Assembly (NCBI GenBank): GCA_004210805.1
Contig: SDXZ01000002.1
Span: forward strand, 1-45,902
Direction: 5' to 3'
Origin: Acidovorax sp.
Lineage (GTDB): Bacteria; Pseudomonadota; Gammaproteobacteria; Burkholderiales; Burkholderiaceae_C
DNA length: 45,902 nt
Part shown: piece after piece, positions 25,629 to 33,659 of the stretch
How positions within the stretch are numbered: position 1 is the first letter of the stretch
How the letters are laid out: the number at the start of each line of letters is the position of its first letter
The notes under the pieces: generated by a model
The model's input: the letters and a program-made list of their open reading frames with translations, nothing else
Database searches by the model: none
What the model was told of the DNA's origin: nothing
Position numbers and translations under genes: made by a program

Positions 25629-26399
25629 ATGCCACATTCACCTCCACATCCGCAATCCCCGCCAGCGGGCGGGCCGCAGCATCTGCTGCAGGCCCAGGGC
25701 ATCAACATGCGCTTTGGTGCCTTGAGGGTGCTGGATCAGCTCGATTTTTTGGTAGGCACCGACGAGGCCGTCGGCATCGTCGGGCCCAACGGTGCGGGCA
25801 AGACCACGCTGCTGAACGTGCTGGCCGGAGCGTTTGCGCCGAGCCAGGGCACCGTCTGGTTCCAGGGGGTGGATGTGAGCGCCCGCAGTGCGGCAGACCG
25901 CTGCCGCGCGGGCATTGCGCGCACCCATCAGGTGCCTCGACCGTTTCTGGGCATGACGGTGTTTGAAAACGTGCTCACCGCCGCCACGCACGGCGCGGGC
26001 CTGCACGCCCGCGATGCTGGCGACCGGGCCATGGAGTGCCTGCGCCTGTGTGGCATGGAGGCACTCGCCAACCGCCGTGCAGAGACACTGGGCCTGCTCG
26101 GCCGCAAGCGGCTGGAGCTGGTGCGCGCGCTGGCCACCAGCCCCAAGGTACTGCTGCTCGACGAGATCGGCGGCGGCCTGACCGATGCCGAGGCCAGCGA
26201 ACTGGTCGCCATGGTGCGCACCATCCAGGCCCGCGGTATTGCCATCGTCTGGATCGAGCACCTGGTGCACGTGCTGCTGCAGGTCGCCACGCGCCTGGTG
26301 TGCATGGACGGCGGGCGGATCATTGCCAACGGTGATCCGCAAGCCGTGTTGAACGATGCCACCGTGGTCGAGGCCTATCTGGGCGGGGTGGCCGCATGA
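25629..26399 (+). CDS. Liv-type ABC ATP-binding protein (LivG-like), aromatic operon
   Basis: 256-aa ATPase. Walker A is GPNGAGKTTLLN, followed by LivG-type RTHQVPRPFLGMTVFENVL. The signature region is degenerate (LGLLGRKRLELVRALAT), then LLLDEIGGGLTDAE as Walker B, and the H-loop is IEHLVHVLL. The degenerate signature is normal for this subfamily. It is coupled by ATGA to the next gene. It energises uptake of the operon's substrate, inferred to be an aromatic acid, alcohol or ester. Confidence 0.9.
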   Translation: MPHSPPHPQSPPAGGPQHLLQAQGINMRFGALRVLDQLDFLVGTDEAVGIVGPNGAGKTTLLNVLAGAFAPSQGTVWFQGVDVSARSAADRCRAGIARTHQVPRPFLGMTVFENVLTAATHGAGLHARDAGDRAMECLRLCGMEALANRRAETLGLLGRKRLELVRALATSPKVLLLDEIGGGLTDAEASELVAMVRTIQARGIAIVWIEHLVHVLLQVATRLVCMDGGRIIANGDPQAVLNDATVVEAYLGGVAA

Positions 26400-27238
26400 G
26401 CGCCGTCCGGCCGCCCGAAGGCGAAGGAAACCCAGTGAACCCGTTGTTGACCATCGAATCCCTGAACGCCCACCACGGGCAACTGCCTGCCGTGCGCAAT
26501 GTGTCGCTGCAGGTGTGCCAGGGCGACATCCTGGCCCTGGTGGGTGCCAACGGCGCGGGCAAGACCACGCTCTTGCGCACGCTGGCCGGTGCGCACCGCG
26601 CCAGCAGCGGCACAGTGCGGTGGCAAGGCGTGGACATCACCCGCATGCCCGCCAACGAGCGGGTGGCCGAAGGCTTGGCCCTGGTGCCCGAAGGGCGGCG
26701 CCTGTTTACCGGCATGACGGTGCGCGAGAACCTGCTGGTGGCCCGCGCTGCGGGGCGGCGCGGACAGTGGAGTTTTGACACCGTTCTCGACGCCTTTCCC
26801 CAGCTGGCCCCCAAGCTCAACGCGAAGGCCGGCGAGCTATCGGGCGGGCAGCAGCAGGCCGTGGCCATTGGCCGCGCGCTCATGACCAACCCGCGCGTGC
26901 TGCTGCTTGACGAAGTCTCGCTGGGCCTGTCGCCCCTGGCGGTGCAGGGCGTGTACGAAGCGCTGCGTGGCGTGATGGGGCAGGGCACCACGCTGGTATT
27001 GGTAGAGCAGGACCTGCAGCGCGTACAGGCCGTAGCCAGCCGCATTGTCTGCATGCTCGAAGGCAGCGTGGTGGCCGACGCGCCTGCCGACCAGCTCACC
27101 CGCGCGCAGATCACTGCGTTTTATTTTGGCGCGCAGCGGCCCGAAGGTGCGCCCGGTAGCCACACCGCGGGCAGTGCCGACGGCGAAGCTGCCAACCACG
27201 CAAGCCACACCCACCCTGCCCACAAGGAGGCCGCATGA
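26396..27238 (+). CDS. Liv-type ABC ATP-binding protein (LivF-like), aromatic operon
   Basis: Up to 280 aa. Walker A is GANGAGKTTLLRTLAG, the signature is LSGGQQQAVAIGRA, and Walker B is VLLLDEVSLGLSP. The ATG at 26396 overlaps the previous stop. A GTG at 26435 (MNPLLTIESLN), with GAAGGA just upstream, starts exactly at the usual LivF N-terminus and is a credible alternative. The C-terminus has an extra tail of about 30 residues rich in His and Ala (HASHTHPAHKEAA) not needed for the ABC fold. Confidence 0.9.
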   Translation: MSAVRPPEGEGNPVNPLLTIESLNAHHGQLPAVRNVSLQVCQGDILALVGANGAGKTTLLRTLAGAHRASSGTVRWQGVDITRMPANERVAEGLALVPEGRRLFTGMTVRENLLVARAAGRRGQWSFDTVLDAFPQLAPKLNAKAGELSGGQQQAVAIGRALMTNPRVLLLDEVSLGLSPLAVQGVYEALRGVMGQGTTLVLVEQDLQRVQAVASRIVCMLEGSVVADAPADQLTRAQITAFYFGAQRPEGAPGSHTAGSADGEAANHASHTHPAHKEAA

Positions 27239-28134
27239 ACCTTCTCAACCAAGTCATCCAAGGCATCCTGCTGGGCGGCTATTACGCGCTGCTCGCCTGC
27301 GGGCTGTCGTTCATGTTCGGGGTGATGCGCATCATCAACCTGGCCCACGGCAGCCTGACCGTGGTGGCCGCCTACCTGCTGTGGGTGCTGGCCGAGCCGA
27401 TGGGCTGGCACCCGCTGCTGGCGCTGCTGGCGGTGGTGCCGGCGATGGCGCTGCTGGGCTGGCTGCTGCATAAGCTGGTGCTGGAGCGCAGCGCGCGCCT
27501 GGGCGCCCTGGTGCCGCTGCTGGCCACATTTGGCCTGGCGAGCGTGATCGACAACGTGTTGTTCCAGCACTTCGGTGCCGACACGCGGTCGCTGGCTACT
27601 TCCATCGGCACGCTGGCCTACGACAGCTGGGAGCTGCCAGGCGGCTTGTATGTGGGGCAGCTGCCCACTCTGGTGCTGGTGCTGGCGGTGCTGCTGCTGG
27701 GCGGTCTGCACGCCATGCTGGCGCACACCGCGCTGGGGCGGCAGATCCGCGCTGCGTCGGAGGATGCCGACACTGCGCGCCTGGTGGGCGTGCGCACCGG
27801 CACGGTGTTCGCGGCGGCTTCGGCCATCACCATGGTCACCGTCACGCTGGCGGGGGCATCGCTGGCATTGCGTGCCACGTTCGATCCGTTCTCGGGCCCG
27901 CAGCAGCTGATCTTCGCGTTTGAGGCCGTGATCATCGGCGGCGCGGGATCGCTGTGGGGCACCTTGCTCGGCGGCGTGGTGCTGGGCGTGGCGCAGAACC
28001 TGGGGGCGCAGGTGCATCCCCAGGGTTTCCTGATCGCCGGGCACGCCACCTTTTTGGTCATCCTGCTGGCCCGGCTCTACGCGAGCGGCGCGCTGCGCAG
28101 GTTCTTCTCCACCCGCCGCAGGGCCGCGCCATGA
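27235..28134 (+). CDS. Liv-type ABC permease (LivH-like), aromatic operon
   Basis: 299-aa inner-membrane permease with about eight hydrophobic segments. The LivH opening LLGGYYALLACGLSFMFGVMR is followed by IINLAHGSLTVVAAY, with EAVIIGGAGSLWGTLLGGVVLG near the end. It overlaps the LivF stop by ATGA, with AAGGAGG at 27225-27231 inside the end of livF. It forms the membrane channel with the next gene product. Confidence 0.9.
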   Translation: MNLLNQVIQGILLGGYYALLACGLSFMFGVMRIINLAHGSLTVVAAYLLWVLAEPMGWHPLLALLAVVPAMALLGWLLHKLVLERSARLGALVPLLATFGLASVIDNVLFQHFGADTRSLATSIGTLAYDSWELPGGLYVGQLPTLVLVLAVLLLGGLHAMLAHTALGRQIRAASEDADTARLVGVRTGTVFAAASAITMVTVTLAGASLALRATFDPFSGPQQLIFAFEAVIIGGAGSLWGTLLGGVVLGVAQNLGAQVHPQGFLIAGHATFLVILLARLYASGALRRFFSTRRRAAP

Positions 28135-29234
28135 CTGTTCCTACGATCTCTGTTGTTCCCAACGCACCCACGGGCCAACCCGCGTGGGCCATCGAGCGCT
28201 GGACGCGTTCCTCCATCGCCTTCGCCGGCGCCACCGTGCTGCTGCTGGCCGTGCTCAGCCTGGGGCCGCTGTGGCTGCAGGCGGGCACGGTGGACCGGCT
28301 CACCACGCTGTTCATCTACGTGATCCTGGCGGTGATGTGGAACGCCCTGGCGGGCTACGCCGGGCTGGTGTCGATTGGCCACCAGGCGTTCTTCGGCCTC
28401 GGGGCCTATGCCATGGTGCGGCTGGCCGATGCGGGCCTGGGCCCGTACCCCGCGCTGCTGGTGGGGGCCGTGCTGGTGGCCTTGGTGGCGGTGCCGCTGG
28501 CGGCTTTCATGCTGCGCCTGCAGGGCGGCGAATTTGCCATCGGCATGTGGGTGGTGGCAGTGCTCGCACATCTGTGTGTGAACCTGGACAGTCTGGTGCA
28601 GGGCGAGACGGGCACCTCCATGATTGCGCTGCAGCAGTACGCCGCCGACGACCGGCGTGCCTACACGTATTGGGCCGCGCTCGCGGCCATGGCCGGGCTG
28701 TGCTGGGTGGTCTTCCTGCTGTTGCGCAGCAAGGTGGGCACGGCCGCACAGGCGATTCGCGACAACGAGACGGCCGCCATTTCCCTCGGCGTGCGCGTGG
28801 TGGCCATCAAGCGGCTGGTGTTTGTGCTGTCGGCGTTTGGCTGCGCACTGGCCGGCGGGCTGTGGCTGGCCACGTCCATCAGCTTTCAGCCCAAGACCTA
28901 TTTCAGCGTGCAGTGGACGGCGTACATGATCTTCATGGTGTTGGTGGGGGGGATAGGCACCATGGAAGGTCCCATCCTCGGCGCGCTGCTTTTTTTTGCG
29001 GTAGAGACCTTGTGGGGCGGGCAGGGTGTGCTGTACCTCATCGGCCTGGGCGCCATTGCCATGCTGTTCGCGCTGTTCCTGCCCAAGGGCATCTGGGGCG
29101 CGGTGCAGCAGCGGTGGGATGTGCACCTGCTGTCGGCGGGGTACCGGGTGCGCCCATCCACGTCGCCCACCTCGGAGGTAGGTATCAATAGCTATAAATT
29201 GAATAGCAATATAGTGAATGCAGATAAGCGATAG
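28131..29234 (+). CDS. Liv-type ABC permease (LivM-like), aromatic operon
   Basis: 367-aa permease. LivM landmarks are LAGYAGLVSIGHQAFFGLGAYA, the coupling loop VGTAAQAIRDNETAAISLGV and MVLVGGIGTMEGPILGALLFF. The homologous sequence ends at about GYRVRPS. The last 16 residues (INSYKLNSNIVNADKR) are encoded by a dispersed intergenic element, so the natural stop appears to have been lost or displaced. The start at 28131 overlaps the livH stop (ATGA). This is the last gene of the operon. Confidence 0.9.
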   Translation: MTVPTISVVPNAPTGQPAWAIERWTRSSIAFAGATVLLLAVLSLGPLWLQAGTVDRLTTLFIYVILAVMWNALAGYAGLVSIGHQAFFGLGAYAMVRLADAGLGPYPALLVGAVLVALVAVPLAAFMLRLQGGEFAIGMWVVAVLAHLCVNLDSLVQGETGTSMIALQQYAADDRRAYTYWAALAAMAGLCWVVFLLLRSKVGTAAQAIRDNETAAISLGVRVVAIKRLVFVLSAFGCALAGGLWLATSISFQPKTYFSVQWTAYMIFMVLVGGIGTMEGPILGALLFFAVETLWGGQGVLYLIGLGAIAMLFALFLPKGIWGAVQQRWDVHLLSAGYRVRPSTSPTSEVGINSYKLNSNIVNADKR

Positions 29235-29254
29235 AGGCTAAATTGGGTGAAATT
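29183..29254 (+). repeat. Dispersed ~60-bp element, copy C (overlaps livM 3' end)
   Basis: ATCAATAGCTATAAATTG, then CAGATAAGCGATAGAGGC and TAAATTGGGTGAAATTT. It matches the other copies in block order but has a C-to-A change in the GCGCTAG core. The livM stop at 29232-29234 lies inside it. Bases 29255-29342 beyond it hold nothing I recognise. Confidence 0.7.
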
Positions 29255-29342
29255 TTCGGCTCCGTGCAGACGGGCAGAGGGCTGGTTCAGCGCCTGCTGG
29301 AGTTGGCCCATCGCGCTGCGCGTGTGCCCGGCTTCAGCACCC

Positions 29343-30224
29343 TCAGCCCTCGCCCTGCAACCCCTCTGCGAGCGCCTCAAACACCACGCGAATCCGCCGC
29401 GAGGTGCGCAGTTCGCGGTGGGATACCAGCCAGAAGGGAAAGCGTATTGGCGTCACTTCGTCCAGTACGCGGACCATGCCAGGGGTTCCACCGGCGATCT
29501 CGTCCATCATGGCGCCGATGCCCATGCCCTGGCGCACCAGTGCCCAGTGGGCGACGGTGTGGTCCGAGTAGCAGCTGAAGTTGTCCTCGTTCAGGTTCAG
29601 CCCGTGCTGGCGCAAGTAGGCAAGGTAGTGGCCGTTGCGGTCTGTGCCCACAAACGGCAGGTGGGCTGCGTCCTTTGCACTGCGCGGATGGCCGTGGGTC
29701 TGGACCCAGGCTTCAGACGCATAAAAGAAGGCCTGGGCCTCGCGCACCAGGCGGGCGATCAAGTCAGGCTGCTCGGGCTTGACGTGGCGGATGGCAATGT
29801 CGGCCTCGCGGCGCAGGAGGTCGCTCAGTGCGTTGGACGCGATCACCTCCACAGCAATGCCCGGCTCCTGCGCCCGCAGGCGCTGCACGATGGGTGGAAG
29901 CAGGTAGGTGGCCACGGCATCGGTGGCCGACACGGACACCGCGCCCCCCACGGCCTGCGACCGCCCGCTCGCAGCCAGGCCCAGGGCCTCGGCGGCAGTA
30001 CCCATGGCACGCGCGTGTTCCAGCAGGTCCAGCCCCGTGGGCGTCAGCACCATGGCCTTGCCCACGCGCTCGAACAAGGTCACCCCCATCTGCTGCTCAA
30101 TGGCGGCCACTTGCCGGCTCAGGGTGGGCTGGGTCAGGCCCAGCTTGCGGGCGGCGGCAGACAGCGAGCCGGTCTGGGCCGTTTGCAGAAAGGCTTTTAG
30201 CTGATTCCAGTCGAGGTTGTCCAT
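29343..30224 (-). CDS. LysR-family transcriptional regulator
   Basis: 293-aa regulator. The N-terminal winged HTH is WNQLKAFLQTAQTGSLSAAARKLGLTQ-like, with SRQVAAIEQQMGVTLFER. The effector domain starts near residue 90 (GAVSVSATDAVATYLLPPIV). It is divergent from the methyltransferase at 30348, so it may control that gene and itself. ATGC-N7-GCAT at 30273-30287 in the shared gap is one weak candidate site. Confidence 0.9.
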   Translation of the reverse strand: MDNLDWNQLKAFLQTAQTGSLSAAARKLGLTQPTLSRQVAAIEQQMGVTLFERVGKAMVLTPTGLDLLEHARAMGTAAEALGLAASGRSQAVGGAVSVSATDAVATYLLPPIVQRLRAQEPGIAVEVIASNALSDLLRREADIAIRHVKPEQPDLIARLVREAQAFFYASEAWVQTHGHPRSAKDAAHLPFVGTDRNGHYLAYLRQHGLNLNEDNFSCYSDHTVAHWALVRQGMGIGAMMDEIAGGTPGMVRVLDEVTPIRFPFWLVSHRELRTSRRIRVVFEALAEGLQGEG

Positions 30225-30347
30225 GCGTAAACGTATATGTTCACTGCAATTACCGCAATTTCCTGCGCATCAATGCATGGATAGCATCCGGGTGTTGCCC
30301 ATTGCGCTCTGCATTTCGCCGCCCCAGCACTTCACCGTCCGTACCCC

Positions 30348-31046
30348 ATGTCCTCTCCCGCCATTGTTCCGGTCTCCAACGCTTCGCCCTCTGCTGCGCC
30401 CCGTTCGGCCGCGGCGTCCAAAGCGCGGTTCTGGGACCGCATCGCGCCCAAGTACGCTGCCGACCCCATTGCCGATCTGGCGGGGTATGAGGCCACCTTG
30501 CTGCGTGTGCAGGGCCTGCTGTCCACCCAGCATGACGTGCTGGAGATGGGCTGCGGCACGGGCAGCACGGCACTGCGCCTGGCGCCTTTCACCCGGAGTT
30601 TGCTGGCCACCGATGTGTCGCCTGAAATGATTGCCATCGCCCACCAGCGGCTGGCCGCACAGCCCGCGCCACAGCTGCGTTTTGCCGTGGCAGACGCCGA
30701 GGCCGCGGCCTTCGTGCCAGGGGCGTACGACGCCGTGCTGGCCTTCAATGTGCTGCACCTGACGACCGACCTGGACGGTGCGCTCAAGCAGGCGGTGCAG
30801 GCCCTGCGACCGGGCGGGTTGCTGATCTCCAAGACGGCCTGCATTGCCGAGATGAACCCGCTGATTCCTTACCTGGCCGTGCCGCTGATGCGCGCCATCG
30901 GCAAGGCCCCGCCGGTGCTGTGCTTTGACGCACCACGGCTGCAATCAGCCATGGTGGCGCAGGGCCTGCAGATCGTCTGCGCCGAGCGCCATGGCACGCG
31001 GGGCAAGGACATCCGCGCCTTTGTGGTCGCCCGCAAACCGGGCTGA
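30348..31046 (+). CDS. Class I SAM-dependent methyltransferase
   Basis: 232-aa methyltransferase. After a low-complexity Ala/Ser/Pro N-terminus, the fold begins at ARFWDRIAPKYAADPI. The SAM motif is VLEMGCGTGSTALRLA, followed by LLATDVSPEMIAIA, VADAEAAAF and AVLAFNVLHLT. It resembles ubiquinone- or small-molecule-type methyltransferases; the substrate is unknown. It is probably regulated by the divergent LysR gene. Confidence 0.85.
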   Translation: MSSPAIVPVSNASPSAAPRSAAASKARFWDRIAPKYAADPIADLAGYEATLLRVQGLLSTQHDVLEMGCGTGSTALRLAPFTRSLLATDVSPEMIAIAHQRLAAQPAPQLRFAVADAEAAAFVPGAYDAVLAFNVLHLTTDLDGALKQAVQALRPGGLLISKTACIAEMNPLIPYLAVPLMRAIGKAPPVLCFDAPRLQSAMVAQGLQIVCAERHGTRGKDIRAFVVARKPG

Positions 31047-31155
31047 TTCCTTCCCCCTTTTTCACCCTGACGCGTGTGGCCCTTTTGGGGGCCGCAGGGA
31101 GTTGTTTTGCCTGTTGGTCTCCGTCGAGTCGTTTGTTTATCCCTCCATCCACACC

Positions 31156-31608
31156 ATGACATCCATGACATCCATCACGTCCATGAAACCCCGTAAACAC
31201 CTGCTGTCCATCGCCCCCATGGCTTGCGCCATCGCAACCCTGTCGCTGCTCACCGGTTGCGCTTCGACCCTCGACCAGTCGGGCCTGGAACAGCGCACAG
31301 CGCAGTCGATAGGGCGGTCTGCGGGGCAGTTCACCATCACCGACCGCCAGGAGGAAACCGGTGGCCGCGTCAACTACACCGTCAACACCCGCGACGGCAC
31401 GACCTACCGGTGCTACGTGTACGGCGCCACAGGCTTTCAAAAGGCCATGAGCTTTGGGCAAACGCCGCACTCCGATGCCATGTGCACGGCCATGGTGGTA
31501 AGCCCGGGGAACAGCAGCAACCCGGCGCCAGCGGCTGCCGCAGAGCAGCGGGGCCGCAGCGCGGGCAAGGAGTGCAATGCGCTGCTGCGCACGGCCGGGC
31601 GCTGCTGA
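31156..31608 (+). CDS. Putative lipoprotein of unknown function
   Basis: Up to 150 aa. The signal is PRKHLLSIAPMACAIATLSLL with lipobox LTGC, followed by a soluble region with one small beta-like block (TITDRQEETGGRVNYTVNTR, DGTTYRCYVYGATG). It has five Cys after the lipid-anchored one, including two at the C-terminus (KECNALLRTAGRC). The start is uncertain. In-frame ATGs at 31156, 31165 and 31183 lie within a short tandem of ATGACATCC-like units; 31183 gives a standard signal length. No family recognised. Confidence 0.6.
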   Translation: MTSMTSITSMKPRKHLLSIAPMACAIATLSLLTGCASTLDQSGLEQRTAQSIGRSAGQFTITDRQEETGGRVNYTVNTRDGTTYRCYVYGATGFQKAMSFGQTPHSDAMCTAMVVSPGNSSNPAPAAAAEQRGRSAGKECNALLRTAGRC

Positions 31609-31699
31609 GTTCTGCTGAATGCTGTCGCGCAGCCGTTCCGTCCCTTCCGCCTTCATCAACCACCCAGCAAGCCAGATAACCTGAAAAGGCGGCGCTGGT

Positions 31700-31800
31700 C
31701 CGGCATGCTGCTGGCGCTGCTTTTGCCCAAGGCCATCTAGGGCGCGGTGCAGCAGCGCTGGGATGGGCACCTGCGGTCTGCCAGCTACCGCGTGCGTGGG
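31700..31800 (+). pseudogene. Decayed 3' fragment of a livM-like permease gene
   Basis: Translated in one frame this reads GMLLALLLPKAI*GAVQQRW, then DGHLRSASYRVRGP. It closely matches the tail of the livM at 28131 (AMLFALFLPKGIWGAVQQRW, then DVHLLSAGYRVRPS). The conserved Trp codon TGG is TAG at 31738-31740. Upstream homology fades before 31690. A dispersed element follows, exactly as it does after the intact livM. The 363-bp gap 31609-31971 therefore holds this relic, a hairpin and repeat copy D. Confidence 0.8.
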
Positions 31801-31815
31801 CCCGCGCCACGCGCC

Positions 31816-31837
31816 GCAACGGGAAAATTCCCGTTGC
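31816..31837. repeat. Perfect 10-bp inverted repeat
   Basis: GCAACGGGAA and TTCCCGTTGC are separated by AA. The element lies between the livM relic and repeat copy D. A strong short hairpin is possible in either strand's RNA. No T-run follows directly, so it is not called a terminator. Confidence 0.6.
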
Positions 31838-31898
31838 TATAACTTACATAGCAAACAATGTTTATGGAATAAGCGCTAGGCCCCAATTGGGCTTAAAA
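31835..31898 (+). repeat. Dispersed ~60-bp element, copy D
   Basis: TTGCTATAACTTACATAGC, then GGAATAAGCGCTAGGCCCC and AATTGGGCTTAAAAAA. It is the closest match to copy B. TAAGC/GCTTA and CCCAATTGGG are self-complementary. It lies after the livM relic, in the same direction. Confidence 0.75.
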
Positions 31899-31971
31899 AA
31901 CAGGCACACGCCCGACGCCTGACCTGTCGGGGAGCGGCGTGCGCGGGCTATGAGGGGCACGCACGGTGAGG

Positions 31972-32361
31972 TCACTGCCCCCAGAACGCGTCTTCCTGCG
32001 CCGGGTCGCTCGAGAACAAACGGACTTCAACGATCTTTCCGTCTGCGATGCGGACGAGGTCGACCCCCGGCTGCCGGAGCACGAGGCCGTCGCGCTCGCC
32101 CGCAAACTCGATGCTCACAGCCACCCAGTCTCCGTTGGCCATGTAGTGCTCAGCCCGGGTGATGGCAAACGTCCCTTTCGACACCGCCATCATCTGCCCC
32201 AGCAATTGGCCCACGGCCGCCATGCCGCGGTGTATGCCCGAGAACTGGTTGTTGCCCGGCTGGTGCCAGGCCACGTCGGGCGAGAGGACGCGGCCGAGGG
32301 TGGCCTGGTCGCCGGTTTGTGCGGCCTGGATGTAGGTCTTGGCGATTTCAATGGAGTGCAT
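31972..32361 (-). CDS. NTF2/SnoaL-like fold protein
   Basis: 129-aa protein with the SnoaL-like pattern: N-terminal helix EIAKTYIQAAQTGDQATLGR, then LSPDVAWHQPGNNQFSGIHRG, VAVSIEFAGERDG and DLVRIADGKIVEVRLFSSD. Family members are isomerases, hydratases or stress-linked ligand binders, so no specific function can be given. GAAGGA precedes the start at 32361. It is divergent from an AraC regulator, with an 11-G run in between, 22 bp upstream of this start. Confidence 0.8.
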   Translation of the reverse strand: MHSIEIAKTYIQAAQTGDQATLGRVLSPDVAWHQPGNNQFSGIHRGMAAVGQLLGQMMAVSKGTFAITRAEHYMANGDWVAVSIEFAGERDGLVLRQPGVDLVRIADGKIVEVRLFSSDPAQEDAFWGQ

Positions 32362-32382
32362 GTTTTTTCCTTCGGTAAGTGT

Positions 32383-32393
32383 GGGGGGGGGGG
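32383..32393. repeat. Homopolymer run of 11 G
   Basis: Eleven consecutive G on the plus strand, in the divergent region between the SnoaL-like gene (start 32361) and the AraC gene (start 32523). It lies just upstream of the SnoaL ribosome site. Such tracts slip readily and can change promoter spacing. It is also a known source of assembly error. Confidence 0.85.
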
Positions 32394-32522
32394 TTGCGGC
32401 CAACGCCCCGGCGTGCTGTGCTGCGAGGTGATTGTTGGACAATAGACACCCCGGCAGACGGTAAAAATGGGGCGAATCGCTGTCATTTAAGGACAAACTG
32501 CGACCCCGTACTGCAGACCACC

Positions 32523-33494
32523 ATGACCCCACGTCACCACAAACCCGCCGCAGCGCGCCACCCCGACATCCAGCACCTGAGCTACCAGCCCGAGGGGCTG
32601 TACCCGCTCGACCTGGAGATATTCCGGGTATCAGACCTGCGGCAGAGGGTGGGCGGCGAGGCCCTGGCGTCGACCTACCGCTACGCCTTTCCGACCCTGA
32701 TCTTTGTGACGCAGGGAACCTGCATCCACCTGGTGGACTTCGAGTACGTGCGCTGCGGCCCGGGCTCGGTGCTCGTCCTGCGGCCCGGCAAGACCCACAG
32801 CTTTGGAGACGCCCAGGATTGGGATGGTTGGATGGTGCTGTTCCGCCCGGAGTTTCTGTGGGCAGCGGCCCCTGCCGCGCAGGACCAGTCCCTGACCGAC
32901 GGGCTGGACGGGCTGCCCACCGCGTGGGAGCTGGGCAGCGACAGTGCACCGGTGATCGCCCACGCCATTGCGCAGATGCACCAGGACACGCAGACCTACG
33001 CCGCGTCGCTGCATGCCAACGCCTTGTTGCGCTACCAGCTCTATGCGTTGCTGACGCGGCTGCGCATGGCGCACGAGCAGCAATCCGCGCAGCGCGCTCC
33101 ACCGGGGCGCGCGCTGCAGAGGTTCAAGGCGTTTGAGTTGTTGGTGGAGAGGCACTTTGCCACCTGGCACCAGCTGCCCCGTTACGCACAGCAGCTGGGC
33201 TGCTCCGAGAAAAGCCTGGTGCGCGCGTCGCTGGAAGCGGCGGGCGTCACGCCCAAGGCCTTCATTTCCGCCCGCGTCGTTCTGGAGGCCAAACGCCTCC
33301 TGGCCCACACCACCTGGCCGGTGGCGCGCATTGCCGAGAGCCTGGGCTACAGCGACCTGGCGAACTTCGCCAAGTTTTTCAAGCGGGAGGCCGGGTGCAC
33401 CCCCACCGAATTTCGCAGCAGGCAGGCGGCCCGCCACACCCACCAAGCGGGGGAGGCCGGGCGTCCGCCCCCGGCCCCGGCACGCGCAGCCTGA
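32523..33494 (+). CDS. AraC-family transcriptional regulator
   Basis: 323-aa regulator. The N-terminal cupin-type effector domain includes FPTLIFVTQGTCIHLVDFEY and GSVLVLRPGKTHSFG. The C-terminal double HTH includes LPRYAQQLGCSEKSLVRA and VARIAESLGYSDLANFAKFF, ending at the AraC signature REAGCTPTEFR. A Pro/Ala/His-rich tail follows. It likely regulates the divergent SnoaL-like gene. Confidence 0.9.
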   Translation: MTPRHHKPAAARHPDIQHLSYQPEGLYPLDLEIFRVSDLRQRVGGEALASTYRYAFPTLIFVTQGTCIHLVDFEYVRCGPGSVLVLRPGKTHSFGDAQDWDGWMVLFRPEFLWAAAPAAQDQSLTDGLDGLPTAWELGSDSAPVIAHAIAQMHQDTQTYAASLHANALLRYQLYALLTRLRMAHEQQSAQRAPPGRALQRFKAFELLVERHFATWHQLPRYAQQLGCSEKSLVRASLEAAGVTPKAFISARVVLEAKRLLAHTTWPVARIAESLGYSDLANFAKFFKREAGCTPTEFRSRQAARHTHQAGEAGRPPPAPARAA

Positions 33495-33659
33495 TCGGCG
33501 CAGCCGCGGCGCATGGACCGCCGCGCGTTGTCGGCCGCGGTCCGCGGCTTCGAGCACGTTGCGGTCCTGCACATCGCGCCGGCACGGCCGATGTGCCTTG
33601 TGCTGCGCCAACACCTGTCATGCCGCACCGCAGAAGGCGGCCTGGCAGTGCCTGGCCGC

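Noticed and set aside
31738..31740. Functional short livM gene with readthrough of TAG
   Set aside because: Homology covers only about 33 codons of the C-terminus, with no upstream membrane segments, so it is a relic.
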